A stretch of DNA of 64,000 nt, from contig JAHRBC010000002.1 in NCBI GenBank assembly GCA_022702545.1, positions 992,001 to 1,056,000 of the forward strand, read 5' to 3'. This document shows, piece by piece, positions 1 to 12,072 of this stretch. The notes beneath the pieces were generated by a model. The model was not told where the DNA came from and did not search any database. It worked only from the letters and a program-made list of their open reading frames with translations. Position 1 is the stretch's first letter. The number at the start of each line of letters is the position of its first letter. The stretch is from Phycomyces nitens (Eukaryota > Mucoromycota > Mucoromycetes > Mucorales > Phycomycetaceae). The translations under genes were made by a program, and so were the position numbers.

Positions 1-433
1 TCTTTGTAAAATTTGGAGAGAACTATATGGCAAAGGCACAAACATGACACAGTTCAACACTCTTATACCTCAGAGTAGACCCATATTGAATCTTGTAATC
101 CTTATTTGTTTTTGTTTTGTTTTTTTTAAAAAGGGTCGTAACCACCAACCACCACGAACAACGTTTCAAGCGTTTAACCGAATCATCCAATAATTTTACA
201 GAAAAGATTAATCTGACAAGTGCCGAGTTGGTTTTTGTAGTGCAATGTTGTCAGATACAAATGATAAATAAGGGTCGACAACGAGTTCAAAAGACAAAAA
301 TGTATACAATAATAGGGATAAGATATCGTGATAACGCTCGGGTCTATCCAACAGTAAAAAGATGTGGTAATATATATATATATATAGAAATGACAAATAT
401 ATCAAGAGGTATTACAGTCTCGTAGGTTGGCTA
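1..433. other. AT-rich spacer, no gene seen
   Basis: Contains a short (TA)n run at 369-386 and scattered frames without ATG support or recognisable protein. Nothing functional is evident. Confidence 0.5.
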
Positions 434-1727
434 ATGGCACAAGCTTGACTACCCACAAATAAAAATATACGTTTTCTTTGTTATCATACCTGTTTTCTCA
501 CTTTCTACTATATACGAATATTGTAGCAAAAGTCTGGTGTTAATAAAACATATTATTAATTCTTTGTAGTATTTTGTGTGTAATCCTTTGTTCTTTTGAA
601 GTGCATCTAGTCGACTTGGCATTATAATTGCAATGGACTGCACACACTTTAGCCAGTGGTTTATACCATTCTTCTTTCTACAAGCACTTTAAATCTAAAA
701 GGCTCGTAAGCTGGGGTCTTTTGTCTCTCACCATCCTTCCTAGGTAAGCCCAAATATTCTTAATCGGACTGAGATCTGGGCTGTAGGCAGACCACTTTAG
801 CACCTCTAGATCTGCGTTCTTTTGATACTCATTTACCATTTTGCTTCTATGACATGGAGCATAGTCTCGCTTAAAGACAAAAAGGGTCATCCTGTGCATA
901 CTCCAAATTGTTTTTGAGGAGAACAAAAGTGTTTTGGAGTATATTCTTGTATACCCATTACTTCAGATTACCATTGGTCCAACACCACCAGACCAGACGC
1001 ATACCTGGATCATTACATATCCTTCAACGCCTTTAATCCTGTAACGTACTCAATCTATGATGTACTTCTCTGACTAAAGACTTCAGATTCGTACATTCTT
1101 GCACATCAATAACAGTATAAACATTGATTAATCGCTCCAAATTACCCAATTCCAGCGTTGATTCACCTCTTTGGTATGCTGGGCACAGGCAAGGCGGTTT
1201 CTGCAATGATACTCAATGAGCCACGGCTTGTATACAGCTATGCAAGACTTTATATGAAGATTCTTTATGGCAGCACGCATCGTATCCTTTCAAACATATC
1301 TTTCAAATTTACACCCATTATGCTGACCAACATATCTAAACTAACCACTCGAATTTTTTTTATCTCTCTGCGCAAAGCACACAAATCTCGTTCACCAAAT
1401 ATCCTTGAGGATCCCTTGTGTCTGTGCATAGCTGTCGTTCCAGTCTCTTTGTATCTTTGCATTGTATTTATACAGTACAATTTGCTACATTATATCGCTC
1501 ATAAATGGTCGACGCTTTTACTCCTGCCTCAAAATCACCAACAATCATTTCTCTGACTTTAATTGTAACCTCATTTTGCTTGAGAATATTGTCAGAAATG
1601 TTTATTAAAGACATGGATAAAATCGAATTAAAAATAAAGGTTGTAGAAAAGCAAACAAACAGAGGTATAGGTATTTTATTTTTTATTTTATTTTTAAACA
1701 AAACTCATGATTTCAAAGTTGTGCCAT
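434..1727 (-). mobile_element. Relic Tc1/mariner DNA transposon
   Basis: A decayed element of about 1.3 kb, the usual Tc1 size. Its probable ends are an imperfect inverted pair: ATGGCACAAGCTTGA at 434-448 and the complement of ATGGCACAACTTTGA at 1713-1727 (13 of 15 match). Between them, on the minus strand, lie transposase fragments in Tc1 order. The end assignment is tentative because no clean TA target duplication is visible; the transposase identity is firmer. Confidence 0.6.
678..1600 (-). pseudogene. Broken Tc1-like transposase
   Basis: Read on the minus strand, a first helix-turn-helix (REMIVGDFEAGVKASTIYERY, about 1575-1480) runs into a stop and frameshift. A second HTH follows (RYKETGTT ... 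ERDLCALRREIKK, about 1455-1350), then NRLACAQHTKEVNQRWNWVIWSD near 1200-1110. The DDE catalytic domain ends the gene (RDYAPCHRS and WSAYSPDLSPIKNIW, 926-740). The first catalytic Asp in VIWSD is followed at once by an in-frame TAA. The second is kept in RDYAPCH. The catalytic Glu of the family's SPDLNPIEN motif reads Lys here (SPIKN). Stops, frameshifts and the lost Glu mean it cannot encode an active enzyme. Confidence 0.85.
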
Positions 1728-1989
1728 CCTGAAATCGACCCCTCTATACATACGAAACAGCCCCAATATATATTACTCTTTACTTTAATATTTAGCTGTT
1801 GAGGTGAAATTACTTTTTTTCATGTCTCTTGTCATTATTGCAATCAGATATCTACAGGGACATTGACTTTCCAAGTGAAGAGACATATTCTTGCAGCTTT
1901 TTTAAAATGTATAGTATAAAACGGTTCTTGCAAATGTACCTTTTGTTCCTATCAGTGTTGCTGTCTCCAAAGTATTTTATTATCGGTTT

Positions 1990-2582
1990 ATATTCCTGCT
2001 CTTATCTCTTTGAATAACCATTTATACTTCACAATACTTGCATTTATTACTATACTACCTCTTATTTTTTCTTTCGTTTACTTGTCTATCAATTGCATCT
2101 CAACCAATCTTGTCTCGCAAATAAACCCCTGTACACAAAGACAGCATTGCTCATCCTTGCGTCACACAAGGTATGAAAGGACTTTTTGTAAAAAATTACA
2201 TATTCTAATACACCCCAATTCCATGTAAACCTCAAATACATTATCCAAAATAAGATCAAATAAATAAAGAGATAGAGACTAGATATTAACATATTTTTTT
2301 TATATGGAGACATTGTCTCAATGTTAACATATTTAAGCAGGTAGCATATCATTAATTCTTGGTGAGAACAAAATAATTGTTCACTAATGATTATATTTGC
2401 AAGGCTTTGAACCTTTTTATTTGCCTAGACTCTACTTGATGCAGATCGTACATTTGTCCTACAAACAGAGTCTTTTTTTATTTACTTTTTTTCTCACACT
2501 CTAATAATATAAAAGCCATTAAAAGGCTTTAAAAGTGTTGAAGCCTCTCTTTCCAATATTTATTCAAAATACTCTTTATATT
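1990..2582 (+). promoter_or_regulatory. Duplicated F-box gene upstream region
   Basis: The whole stretch before the F-box gene at 2583 resembles the reverse complement of about 56197-56740, the region upstream of another F-box gene. Shared blocks in the same order include a match around 2020-2110, the AAATAATTGTTCACT box at 2371-2385, a CCTAGACTCTAC-type block near 2425 and a TATAAAAG box at 2509-2516, 67-74 nt before the ATG. It duplicated together with its coding region. Confidence 0.7.
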
Positions 2583-4393
2583 ATGCTCTTATCAGACTTT
2601 CCTCGAGAAATCATAGGCAAAGTCATTGATCTTCTTCCAGTCAAAGATAGAATCTCTTGTTGTCTAGTTTGCAAGTCATGGAACAATATTTTCCAGGATT
2701 CCTTGTACTCTGATCTAGTTATACGTTCCAGGGAGACCTTGGATGGTATTCTGACCTCATCCCTCGACAGCCGACCCGACTATCAAGAAAATGGACACCG
2801 TGTACGATATATGCATATAAGACATTATATGAAAGTAACAGACGAAGATATCTACGCACTCCAAATGATGTTTCCAAACATAAAGTATATTCGTTTAGAC
2901 GAGATGTGTATATACCAAAAGGGCCTTGGATTGGATATTGATTGGCATCCCTGGAGATTACTGAGAGAACTCTCCTTTTTTTTTTTTGGAGAATCGATAT
3001 ATCTGACACAGGGAATAAGCTTGTTAAATTGCTCTTGACAGTACCCTCTCTCAGACGACTGTGGATTGAAAACAACACTACGTCAATGGATTCACTATCA
3101 TTCTCATTAAACGACATTGAAACCATTCACTTGCATCTAAAGCACCTTGAATATTTGAAGCTAAAATTAAAACTATTGCCAATTTCTGACATCGCCTTTG
3201 CACAGATGGCAGACGTATCACCAGCCACGACAATGAGAAAATTGAGAATAGGATCTAAAAACACAGATCATCGATGGCTATCTTATTTCACTCACAAATA
3301 CCCCAATCTACGCAAAATCGAATTATGTACAATAAATTCCCCGGCCGATCCCAAAGATCAAAGAAACAGTGCAATGGCAATATTATTCAAAGATCCTTTG
3401 GTATTTCAACACCTAAAAAACTTGGATATTCGATATTACAATTACGTTGGGGAAGAAGATAAATTTGCATGGAAAATATCCGATTCCAAAAACACGATGA
3501 TTAATCGTGTAGTAGTTTCTATCAACCAAACGGGTGCCTATTCTCCCAATAATCTCTGTGATGTTCCCAAACGTATCACAGACGCTTGCCTGACCAAATA
3601 TTCAAAGAGCATTAGATCGTTTCACCTAAGCTGTAAATCTATGCATACAGTCCCAATACAGTTGATTGAGATGGAGAACACCCTTTGTAATTTGGTTAAA
3701 CTTGAAATCAACAGCCCCGTGTCCGTTGAGCTAGATACCTTTCTCTGTATAGCACCTCGCTTAAAGTCACTTCAGCTCGAACACGCTGATATCCAAATTA
3801 AAGATGAACTCTACACCTCAAAGAGATTTAGACTCCAGTCGTTCAAAGTAAAAGACGCAAAAATCACATCAGATGTTCTCCGGTTTCTGTCATTCCACTG
3901 CAGAGATTTGAAAGAGTTGGACTTGATTGAATCATCAGTATGCGCCAATTCTAAAACACCTGGGTTCCAGTTTATTGACATGGCCTATACCCGCCTAGAA
4001 ATGTTAAATATATATTCTACAGAGTTTATTGTAAATGAAAACAACGAGTATCCAAACACTACCAACATCGCCCTTATCACACGACCAGTCGAAGATATTC
4101 CTCCAAAACAAGAGTATGATCCCAATGCCTTGCCAACTGTCATTGGAGAACCTACCAAAACTCATTATGACTGGTTTTACGCATCTGAACACAAAATTAT
4201 GCTTCCCATTTCAGCAGCACGAGCCTATCGTATTATATGTTTCTTTTCAACATATGAGGAAAACAAAATAATTATGCTACAGGAGGCTCGTAAGAAAAAA
4301 GAAGCGTATGATCATTGGAGCGAAAAATTTGTTTTTGGATATACAAAGATAAGACTTGGCTATGTTGTTAACTATAAAGTCCCCACCATTTAA
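2583..4393 (+). pseudogene. F-box/LRR-like protein, frameshifted at poly-T
   Basis: Member of the F-box family that fills 51.7-64 kb. The F-box is N-terminal (MLLSDFPREI ... CCLVCKSWNNIFQDSLYSDL, residues 1-47), followed by about 550 residues of irregular leucine-rich repeats and the family tail (FGYTKIRLGYV). F-box proteins of this shape normally recruit substrates to SCF ubiquitin ligases; the substrate is unknown. The frame breaks at a run of 12 T at 2976-2987. Upstream reads RELSFFFF and the homologous continuation WRIDISDTGNKLVKLLL is in another frame. Ten T would match the intact paralog at 54313-56196 in length, so the run is about 2 nt out. This may be a real mutation or a homopolymer assembly error. 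All else is open to the stop at 4391. Closest relative by sequence and promoter is the 54313-56196 gene. Confidence 0.85.
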
Positions 4394-5002
4394 TTCACGT
4401 ATTGTACCCAAAACGTTTTTTTAAGTGTATGTGGTGTATATTAAACAAGACAAAGAATACTCCATATTTATAATATGGTGCATTTGGATTTGGATATCAA
4501 TTTTTTTTACATACTTTTCAAAAGCCCAAGACTTTTGCAAAAAATAAAGCTATCAAAAATACAAGCCGTGCGTTGGACATCCATGGTTTCGTTCAATGTA
4601 TCTTGCGGCTTTATTTTTAATTAAGCAGTTTTAACAAAAAAAAAGACTTGGTGTTTTAGATTTGCAAGCAAGAGACGGTTACATATCGGAGATAATAATT
4701 ATTTTTCCCAGTATATCGGATATTAAATATCATTATTTTTTACATGCGGAGCTTTATCAAACAAATTCGACAAAAGTCGATAGTTAAAGCTAAATGCACC
4801 ATATTTTAGCATATTTTGTTTCTAAAATAAGAGTTATATAAGCTCCGAATCTCCCAAATGTATTTTTACCCAATAATCTACTCTTAAATCAGTTTATTAC
4901 TAAATTAAACATTTTTTTTACCAGCTGGGATTTTATTTGTAAAACACCATTTAATTAACCGACGAATATTGTAAACACCGACTAAATTTCCATTTGTCAT
5001 GG
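4394..5002. other. AT-rich intergenic spacer
   Basis: Lies between the 3' ends of the F-box gene (plus) and RIC1 (minus). Very AT-rich, with no ORF or RNA gene recognised. It presumably holds both 3' untranslated regions. Confidence 0.5.
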
Positions 5003-8000
5003 TTAGGCACTCAAGTCTTGCATACTCTGGGCCATTTTATCAACCTGGGCATCTTGGTTATTGCTTGCCTGGCTAGGATCCATATGAGCCTTGATGACAT
5101 GTAAGGCCTCTTGGAGGGTCTTTCCGGTATCTATATAGAAAGCCAGTCAGTTTATAGTTCAACGGCGGTTTGGAATACCAACTGTCTATAGAGCTTAGGA
5201 ATCTGACGAGTTCTTTGCATAGCTCATAGTCATCCACATCAATGGCTTTTTGCAATAGTCGAATCGTGTCCTAATAAAAAGACAACAACAATAGTCATGC
5301 TTTAGTCGTGTGTCCAAGATAAGAACAGACAAAAGATTCTCATTACCTTTCCACCTACTGCAAGTGGCTGCATGGTCTGTAATATAATAAGATATGATGT
5401 GGCCGTTCGAAGGCGACCATCCTCTAAGCAAAACTAATAAACCAGTTAGTTGGGCAAAATGTATAAAATATTACTATTATTACCTCGAACAAATCCTTTG
5501 GTTTTCCAACCGCAGAAAAGAGATGATCCCAGAGAGCAACCTCTGTCTTTCTTGCACAACTGACAATTACATCCAGAGCATGTGGAAACTGATCGAGGAA
5601 TTTGATGACCAAAGGCAAGATGGCCTCTATTTCTCTTGTGAGCATACACCATACATTACATTACAAGCCCCCCCCCCCCCCCCCCCTTTTTTTTTTTTTG
5701 AATCTCACTGCACCTTCACCCAAGGACTGGCCAGATTCTTCTTCTAGCACAGTGTGCAAGAGGATCTCGAGTGCATGACTAAAATACACCAGCTTTTCAT
5801 AGACCCGAGCAAACACTACTGCGTCCTCTTCGAGATCTCGTTTGAGCAAGTGGCGCAGGATATGATGTATAAACAAGTGTGTCTAGGGGTCCATGTTAAT
5901 ACAATTAACCTCAGTTCACAGCAGCACATACCTTTGCTGTTATCTTGTAGACCATAAATCCTAGCAGGTCTTTGTAGACCATGTTCTGCTCTATGCCTAC
6001 AATGATTCCTTTTTCCAGCAAAACAGCTTACCCAGCCAACAGATTAGACCTTTCCATCGAATATTTTTTAATAGGCTTACAATGTGGATAAAAATCGAGT
6101 GGAATGTGTATGGCATCACTGTCTGCAAACTTTAGGTTTCCTGTTCTCCACTGAGAGAATCCCTCCATGTTAACTGAAGCAGAAGGAGAATCAGGTTCAG
6201 GGCCGATCCGATAGCCTAAAGAAAACGGTCGTCCTGCATAACCCCTCGTTGTAAATAATCCAGGTGTTGTTGGCGTAGAGGGCTCGCTCTCATAAATATC
6301 TTTCCCAAAAGTACTAAAACCACAATCTTCACCCCGAAGTAAGTTTGTAAACAGCTTTTTTTTAAAGGAATAATGAAAATAGTTGTAATGATAGTTGTAA
6401 CGATAGTTATATTCAGTAAAGAGATTGATTAAAAGTGGCATAGTATCCAATTACCTTTACTCCCTTTCCATTAACAACCCATAAAGACGTCAATAGATTG
6501 GCTACACTTTTTCGTCCAATCCAGTAATACTCTGTTTTTTCAGATAGCATGTGTATTTCATATTGGTTTTGTATTCCATCGTCTTGGTCATCCTAAAGGT
6601 TCAATCGAACATTGGGTTTAATGTGGATCCATTATTATTATTGTTATTATTATTATTATTATTATTTGACTTACTTCCACAGACGGGCACATCATAAAGG
6701 TCTTGCCGTCTACCAAGAATATTATATTGGCAGTGATCACATCCTCTAATGTATTCAGCTGGTCTAGATTAAAGAATCATACCATTTTCATGAGCACACC
6801 TCTTTTGTTCAGTCCATGAATAACATTTTATAGTATGCCTACCTCCCAGGTTCGGATTAAACAAACTGATACCCCTCACCCTGGACGCATTGGTTATAAT
6901 GCCATCAAGGCTGATCTGTCGCGATAGCTTGATCCTGGCCAGGTTAGCAGTTGGATTCAGGTTTCCCATTGTAGGTGGCACATCACTGCCTATGAATATA
7001 CTATAGATATTCAGGATATTGTCAGAGGTATAGACCAACAAAAAGTTTCCACAGATTGTTATATAGTTTGGTATATGGTGGATCACTTCTGTGTGGAGAA
7101 TGTACGCATTATCAAGATTGCTATCTCTTGAATACAAGCGAATCTACACAATAGTTTCAGTCATTATCTATTAGCCATTCCAAATATTTATTAATCTTTG
7201 TGTTTACCTCGTATATATTTCCGTGGTGTAAAGGCACCTCACAAGCAGCTACCAAGACGTGTTTGTACCATGCAAGCCCACCTCGTACCAGAAAACTCTT
7301 TTCTTGCTGCTGGTTGCCAAACATCTTCCAGCGACCAGAGGTTGTATTATAATGTGCTAGTCCTCTCTTGCCCGCAATTGCAATATATTTTCCATCTCGA
7401 CTAACAGAAGAACACTGGAGATGAAATACACACCATGGGTTTTATGTACTCTGAATCTCATTTGCCACTTACCCTGATTGGCCAATGGTCTGTTATGTAC
7501 ATGGTGGGATACTATGTGCACCGAAACTTAGTAAACTTTATAGATCCAATTTGTATTATCTTTGGCTTACAAGGATATGTGTCCATGCGACAGCATCAGG
7601 GTCAATGGTTGTCGTGTTGTTCTCCTGATAGTCTCCTCCACTGTTGTATAAAAGAAGACGGTCGTCTGCCTGTAGGAGACCTCGGCGTGCGTTATCCTAA
7701 TGGCGCAAATGAGATTGATAAATAGGTTTGGGCCATTTAAGGATCCTTACGGCATTGTGAAGAGAAGTTATGGCCAGTTTTGAGAATGGCAATGAAAACA
7801 GGTGAATGTCATCACAGACCGATCCATCTTTTGTGGATTCCTTGTCTTTTAGGCCCCAGGTATCCAAGACAAACAGTTGGTGGTTTCCAGGTCCCCAAAA
7901 CTAAGCACCCAGGGTCAGCATATTCTAGTGATACGGCGAGCAATACACGCTTACCATGGAATATACACCATTTATGTAGGTGTCCTGAAGATGGCTATAC

Positions 8001-9684
8001 CTACTCTTAGCTACACTTAATTTGCCAACCCCTTGTAATGTTCTTTATACCTATTTGTAATCTGTGGATTATTCTGTCTCTCGCCAAACATTTCCTCTAC
8101 TTCGCTCATAGAAGAAAGCAAGGCACCATATACACTCCAGATCGCAAGTCCCCGGTCAACATAGCCAGCTGACAGGGCATATCCATCAGAAGTCCATGCG
8201 AGTGATTGCACAGAGTCTCTTGTGGAAGCCTTGCTATGATTAGGCCCCCATGTGCCTGTGCCTCCAGATGGCAGCTCAAGAGTATGAGAGTACTCTGGTG
8301 GAGACATGTAGTTATGGGCAGAGTATACTCGAATTGATCCACTTGAGCCATCTGGTCAAACATTGGCGATTCAATGGCTCCATGACCTGGACTTACCTCT
8401 TGGTTCCCACTGCAATAAGCGAAAACTTTGCATTAATGGCAAAACATGTGGCCTCTTCTCCTTCCTGGATCTCTTTTCCTACTCCATGAAACCCAATCCC
8501 CTTCCAATGAACGGTGTCTGCGTATGAAGGTGGTACTGGGACAAATGATGGCATTTCACCAAAGTTGGTTTTTGAGGGCGACGTAGCCGATCCACGAGAG
8601 AATTGGCTTGATGGCGAGGTAGGAGACGTTAGCTTTGAGAGACAGGCTAGTGTTAAAAGTGCCCAATAGAGTCCTAGCCATGGCTTACCCCATTTGAGTC
8701 CTTGGTGGTCTCTTTGGTGCGTACGTTGTGCACAAAGTAAGCCCTGCCCTTGTCTGTGATCCAAACAGACACATTGGTCGGTCGATTATAAATCATACTA
8801 GACACCCTTTCTATTTATCCCCATATTAGTCGCCATGACATTTCCATTGAGTCCATTTACCCAAGGGGTCTACAAAGATGCCCATCCGGGATTGGAGAGA
8901 GGTCTGAGTTGCATTGACCTGTTGAGGGTTCCATGAAATACATTGGATCGCAGCAGGTGTTTGTGTTGCGATTATGAGCGTATCGTCAGACGAGGTTCCG
9001 CTAAAAAAAAACAGTTTACCACCCATAGTCTTTGATTTTATTACCCCTCTTACCACACAATCCCAGCATCAATACGAATAGCAAGCCGAAACTTTAGAAG
9101 CATGGTCTTTGGACCCTTTCCTTCTCCAGGCCCGGTTACATAAGGATGCTGTGAACGGGCAAAACTAAACTCAAACGACCGCTGTTCGAATGGAAGGATC
9201 GCATAAAGCAAAAGATAGTTTTTGCTTGTCTACAAGTTTAGGCATATAAGTCAAGGTGGCCATCTATCAAAATTCTGATACAGTACAATGATCACAACTG
9301 CAGATCCATCCGGCTTCCATAATATCGACTCGTTCTCGCCAAACTCTTTAATGTGTTTCTCTGAGCGTTCTACAAAAGATAGGATTGTGGTTGGCTGTTG
9401 AAGGATGCCTATTCTGTCAATAACTGTTGATGGATAGGTCTAGAGATCTCTAGACGCTCTATAAATGTCCCGAAATCTACCTTGACAGACCAAAGATAAA
9501 TGGCCGATCGAGTACAGGTAATAAACAGCGACGCGTGGTAAGATGGCTTCATTGCGACAATGTCGACAGACAAGGGGAGTTGAGCACCCGTTGGTTGGTC
9601 ACTGCCCTCCACAGAGGAGGCTACCATCCCACGAGAGGCACTACGAAGAGATAACTGACTGGCAATGCCATTAAGCCAGTACAT
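5003..9684 (-). CDS. RIC1: RIC1, guanine-exchange subunit for Ypt6/Rab6
   Basis: RIC1 pairs with RGP1 as the nucleotide-exchange factor for Ypt6/Rab6 in retrograde traffic to the Golgi. The ATG at 9684 opens [15 protein letters not shown], like the family start MYFLxGWPxRL. Exon 1 ends at WSVK (9481) and resumes at [19 protein letters not shown] (near 9400), a WD40-type propeller. Further exons carry [12 protein letters not shown] (about 8130) and [14 protein letters not shown] (about 7110). The C-terminal RIC1 domain is very clear: [19 protein letters not shown] (5876-5820), then [25 protein letters not shown] (about 5565-5490), [14 protein letters not shown] (about 5215) and a last exon ending MQDLSA before TAA at 5003. 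Many small introns; one holds an A13G19 tract in the sense direction. Roughly a thousand residues; inner exon ends were not all resolved. Confidence 0.9.
5668..5699. repeat. C19T13 homopolymer pair in RIC1 intron
   Basis: Nineteen C then thirteen T on the plus strand, read as A13G19 in RIC1 sense, between the exon ending EESGQSLGE and that beginning [10 protein letters not shown]. Length is unreliable in any assembly, but it lies in an intron and does not affect the reading frame. Confidence 0.9.
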
Positions 9685-9808
9685 TTCTTAAACTACAGGT
9701 GAGTTGAAAAAGAAGAGTAGTTGGGATTCCTAGTGCACCATGAACAGGACTAGTAAAAAGTCACGTGGAGGCGAGTGATTTTTTCTTCTTCTTTTCATCC
9801 TTTTCATC
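9685..9808. promoter_or_regulatory. Divergent promoter region, RIC1 / NR2C2AP-like
   Basis: Only 124 nt separate the ATG of RIC1 (minus) from the ATG of the NR2C2AP-like gene (plus). Both genes must share this short stretch, which ends in a pyrimidine-rich run (TTTTTTCTTCTTCTTTTC, about 9779-9796). No TATA box is obvious. Confidence 0.6.
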
Positions 9809-10369
9809 ATGACAAGTCTGCTTTCTCCTGAGACTCGCATCAAGTGCGTGATTATAGATTATTTATTCAATTCTACCGTAGATCAACTTTATAATCGTCT
9901 TAATCTTCATTATAGGGTTAGCTCTGTCTTGAATCGCGACACGGTGACCTATGGCAAACAACATTTAATCGATGGATCTGAAGAAACCTGCTGGAATTCA
10001 GAGCAAGTATGTAAACAATACTTGACATGAACTATTTATTAAACTCGACTCCATTTCTTATAAAAGGGACTCCCCCAAAATATCCTTTTGGATTTTGGGT
10101 CGCCTGTAGAGGTCCAAAAGATCGCCTTGACTTTCCAGGGTGGTTTTGTTGGAAAGACATGTGTAGCCCTTGGAAGCTTGCCCTCTTCTCCTAATGACTA
10201 TAACATTCAGCTCAGTACATTCTATCCAGACGATATCAATCCTACCCAAACATTCGAGATTGAACACAAGGAGCCTATCCAGCGCCTAAAGATCATTTTT
10301 GAAGAAAGCACAGACTTTTATGGACGAATTACTGTATATAAGCTCGATGTTATTGGCATTCGACATTAA
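9809..10369 (+). CDS. NR2C2AP-like galactose-binding-fold protein
   Basis: Two exons, 9809-10006 and 10067-10369, joined across a GT-AG intron, give 166 residues. It matches the small animal NR2C2AP (TRA16) family throughout: RVSSVLNRDTVTYGKQHLIDGSEETCWNSEQG corresponds to the family's RVSSVLNRNT ... EETCWNSDQG, and LDFGSPVEVQKIALTFQGGFVG and STDFYGRITVYKLDVIG match the rest. The fold is a discoidin/F5-8C-like beta sandwich. The human protein is reported as a nuclear-receptor partner; fungi lack such receptors, so the ancestral role is unknown. The first 30 or so residues are extra compared with human. Confidence 0.85.
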
Positions 10370-11399
10370 CAACAATGATCTAGAGAGATATATGACTTTT
10401 ATAAATGGCTATTGATCTATAGGAATTTCAAGCCAAGAGACATTAACAACAGACTCTTTATATATATATATATTTAAAAAAATATCAATCTTTAAGCAAG
10501 TGTATATTGTCCTTTTTGATTATTATTATTTTTTGATTGACTTGGGCATTCATCAATAAAACACTTTTCATATTGAAATTGTATAATTATGGCTTGCTTT
10601 GGTCAAAACATCGGTTAAACTTGTTTTCACATAGTTTGTCTTGTCGTACGTTGAGCATGATAATATGGTGATGATCTCTGGGAATAAACAGCAGATATCA
10701 TTATATTCTGCATGATTTTCTTGTTTATTGCTTGGTTGCCTAGGAATCAAAAATGAAAAAGGTGATTTGGATCAATTGTGGGCGTAGATCGATGGAAATT
10801 GCTGTTGGAAATGAGAATCTAGATATCAATTGGGCAGCAAAATTGTCTCTCTAGTAACCTTGATCCCGAGGCGCACCAAATGGCGCCAGACCTAAACCAT
10901 GTTTTGTATATACAAATTAAAGACTGTTGCCTGGTAACCAAAACATGTATGAGTCAAATCTCAGCTAGTCATCATGATTGTAAATACGATTCCGGTCGTG
11001 TAACAGGGCCCTCTCTAGACAGCATGATTTGGCTGTGAGAAACCCATAGGAACCCATCCATTCGATCCATTTTTGAATGATTTTAAGCAGTGTGTGACTT
11101 GCTAATAAGATCTGATAACACAAAGAGAGAGAGAGATGATTTTGCCATGGTTACGGATTTGATTGGCACAAAAATAATAGAAATCGCAATAAGCTCGCCA
11201 TTTTAAATTGCTGACAATTCTTTAAAGTCCTCTTGATGACGTTAATTTGCGCGATTTTCGCTTTCCAAAAGACAAGTACCTGGTATAATTCTAGCTCCAC
11301 CCCCAAAAAAGACTACAAAAGGAGTCAAGGGCGCGCATTGGTTGAGATCATAATTCCATTCTTTTATATACCTCCCTATTTTACAAGAAATCATTCAAA
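10370..11399. promoter_or_regulatory. Intergenic region upstream of copper transporter
   Basis: About 1 kb with no ORF of note. Near the gene is a TATATA box (11365-11370, 30 nt before the ATG). Two sites fit the degenerate fission-yeast copper-signalling element: AAATTGCTGT at 10796-10805 and AAATTGCTGA at 11205-11214. In AT-rich DNA about one such match per kb is expected by chance, so these are only candidates. Confidence 0.35.
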
Positions 11400-12072
11400 A
11401 TGGACATGAGCGGCCATTCTCACACCTCTTCCGATTCTGCCTCTTCCCCAACAACGAGCATGTCCATGTCAATGTCCATGGGAACCTTTCATTGGTCGTC
11501 TTCAGGAGACGCCCTATTTTTTGACAGCTGGGTACCCAAGACTGAAGCTGCGTACATTGGCACATGTATCGGGCTGTTTGTGTTTGCCATTCTATCGCGA
11601 GGAATGATAGCCATCGAAACCTACTTTGTTGCCTGGATATCGATGCGGTTCAAAGTGCACGAAAACGATCATGACCAGCTTGATCTTACTGCAAAACACA
11701 ATGCTCATGTAAGCCTTGACGCTCAATTGATCCACCCAACTAACTTGCTCATATCTGTAGCCAAAAGACTGTGCTAATGAAGAATCTGGCCATTCTGATT
11801 TGTCTCGAGCATCCGTCACTTCAGCGGTCAAACGCCCAGTATACCCCTCTCGCCTTACCATGCCTGCCATTCCTCCTTTTGTCTGGCACATCGACACTGT
11901 TCGCAGTTTCCTTACCGCATTTACTTCATTTATCAACTATCTGTTGATGCTGGTCGTCATGACTGGCAATGGTGGCTACTTTATCGTGGTCATTGTTGGC
12001 ATCTTTGTAGGAGAAATGTCTTTTGGCCGCTTCAGATCTCTAAGTGGTTTCAGAGACGAACATTGTTCCTGA
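11400..12072 (+). CDS. Ctr-family copper transporter
   Basis: Two exons, 11400-11708 and 11761-12072, separated by a 52 nt intron, encode 206 residues. Ctr proteins form trimers that import Cu(I) across the plasma (or vacuolar) membrane. The extracellular N-terminus is rich in His, Ser and Met (MDMSGHSH, then SMSMSMSMG), typical copper-collecting motifs. FHWSSSGDALFFDSWVPKTEAAYIGTCIGLFVFAIL gives the family pre-TM1 and TM1. After a cytosolic loop, the C-terminal half has TM2 with the MxxxM copper filter (MLVVM) and TM3 with the GxxxG packing motif (GIFVG). The tail ends in Cys (DEHCS), a possible metal handover site. It is followed by a Bim1-like gene and COX17. Plasma-membrane versus vacuolar location cannot be told from sequence. 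Confidence 0.93.

Noticed and set aside
7435..8010. Plus-strand open frames of 76-96 codons
   Set aside because: They are the antisense of RIC1 exons, whose protein is clearly homologous.
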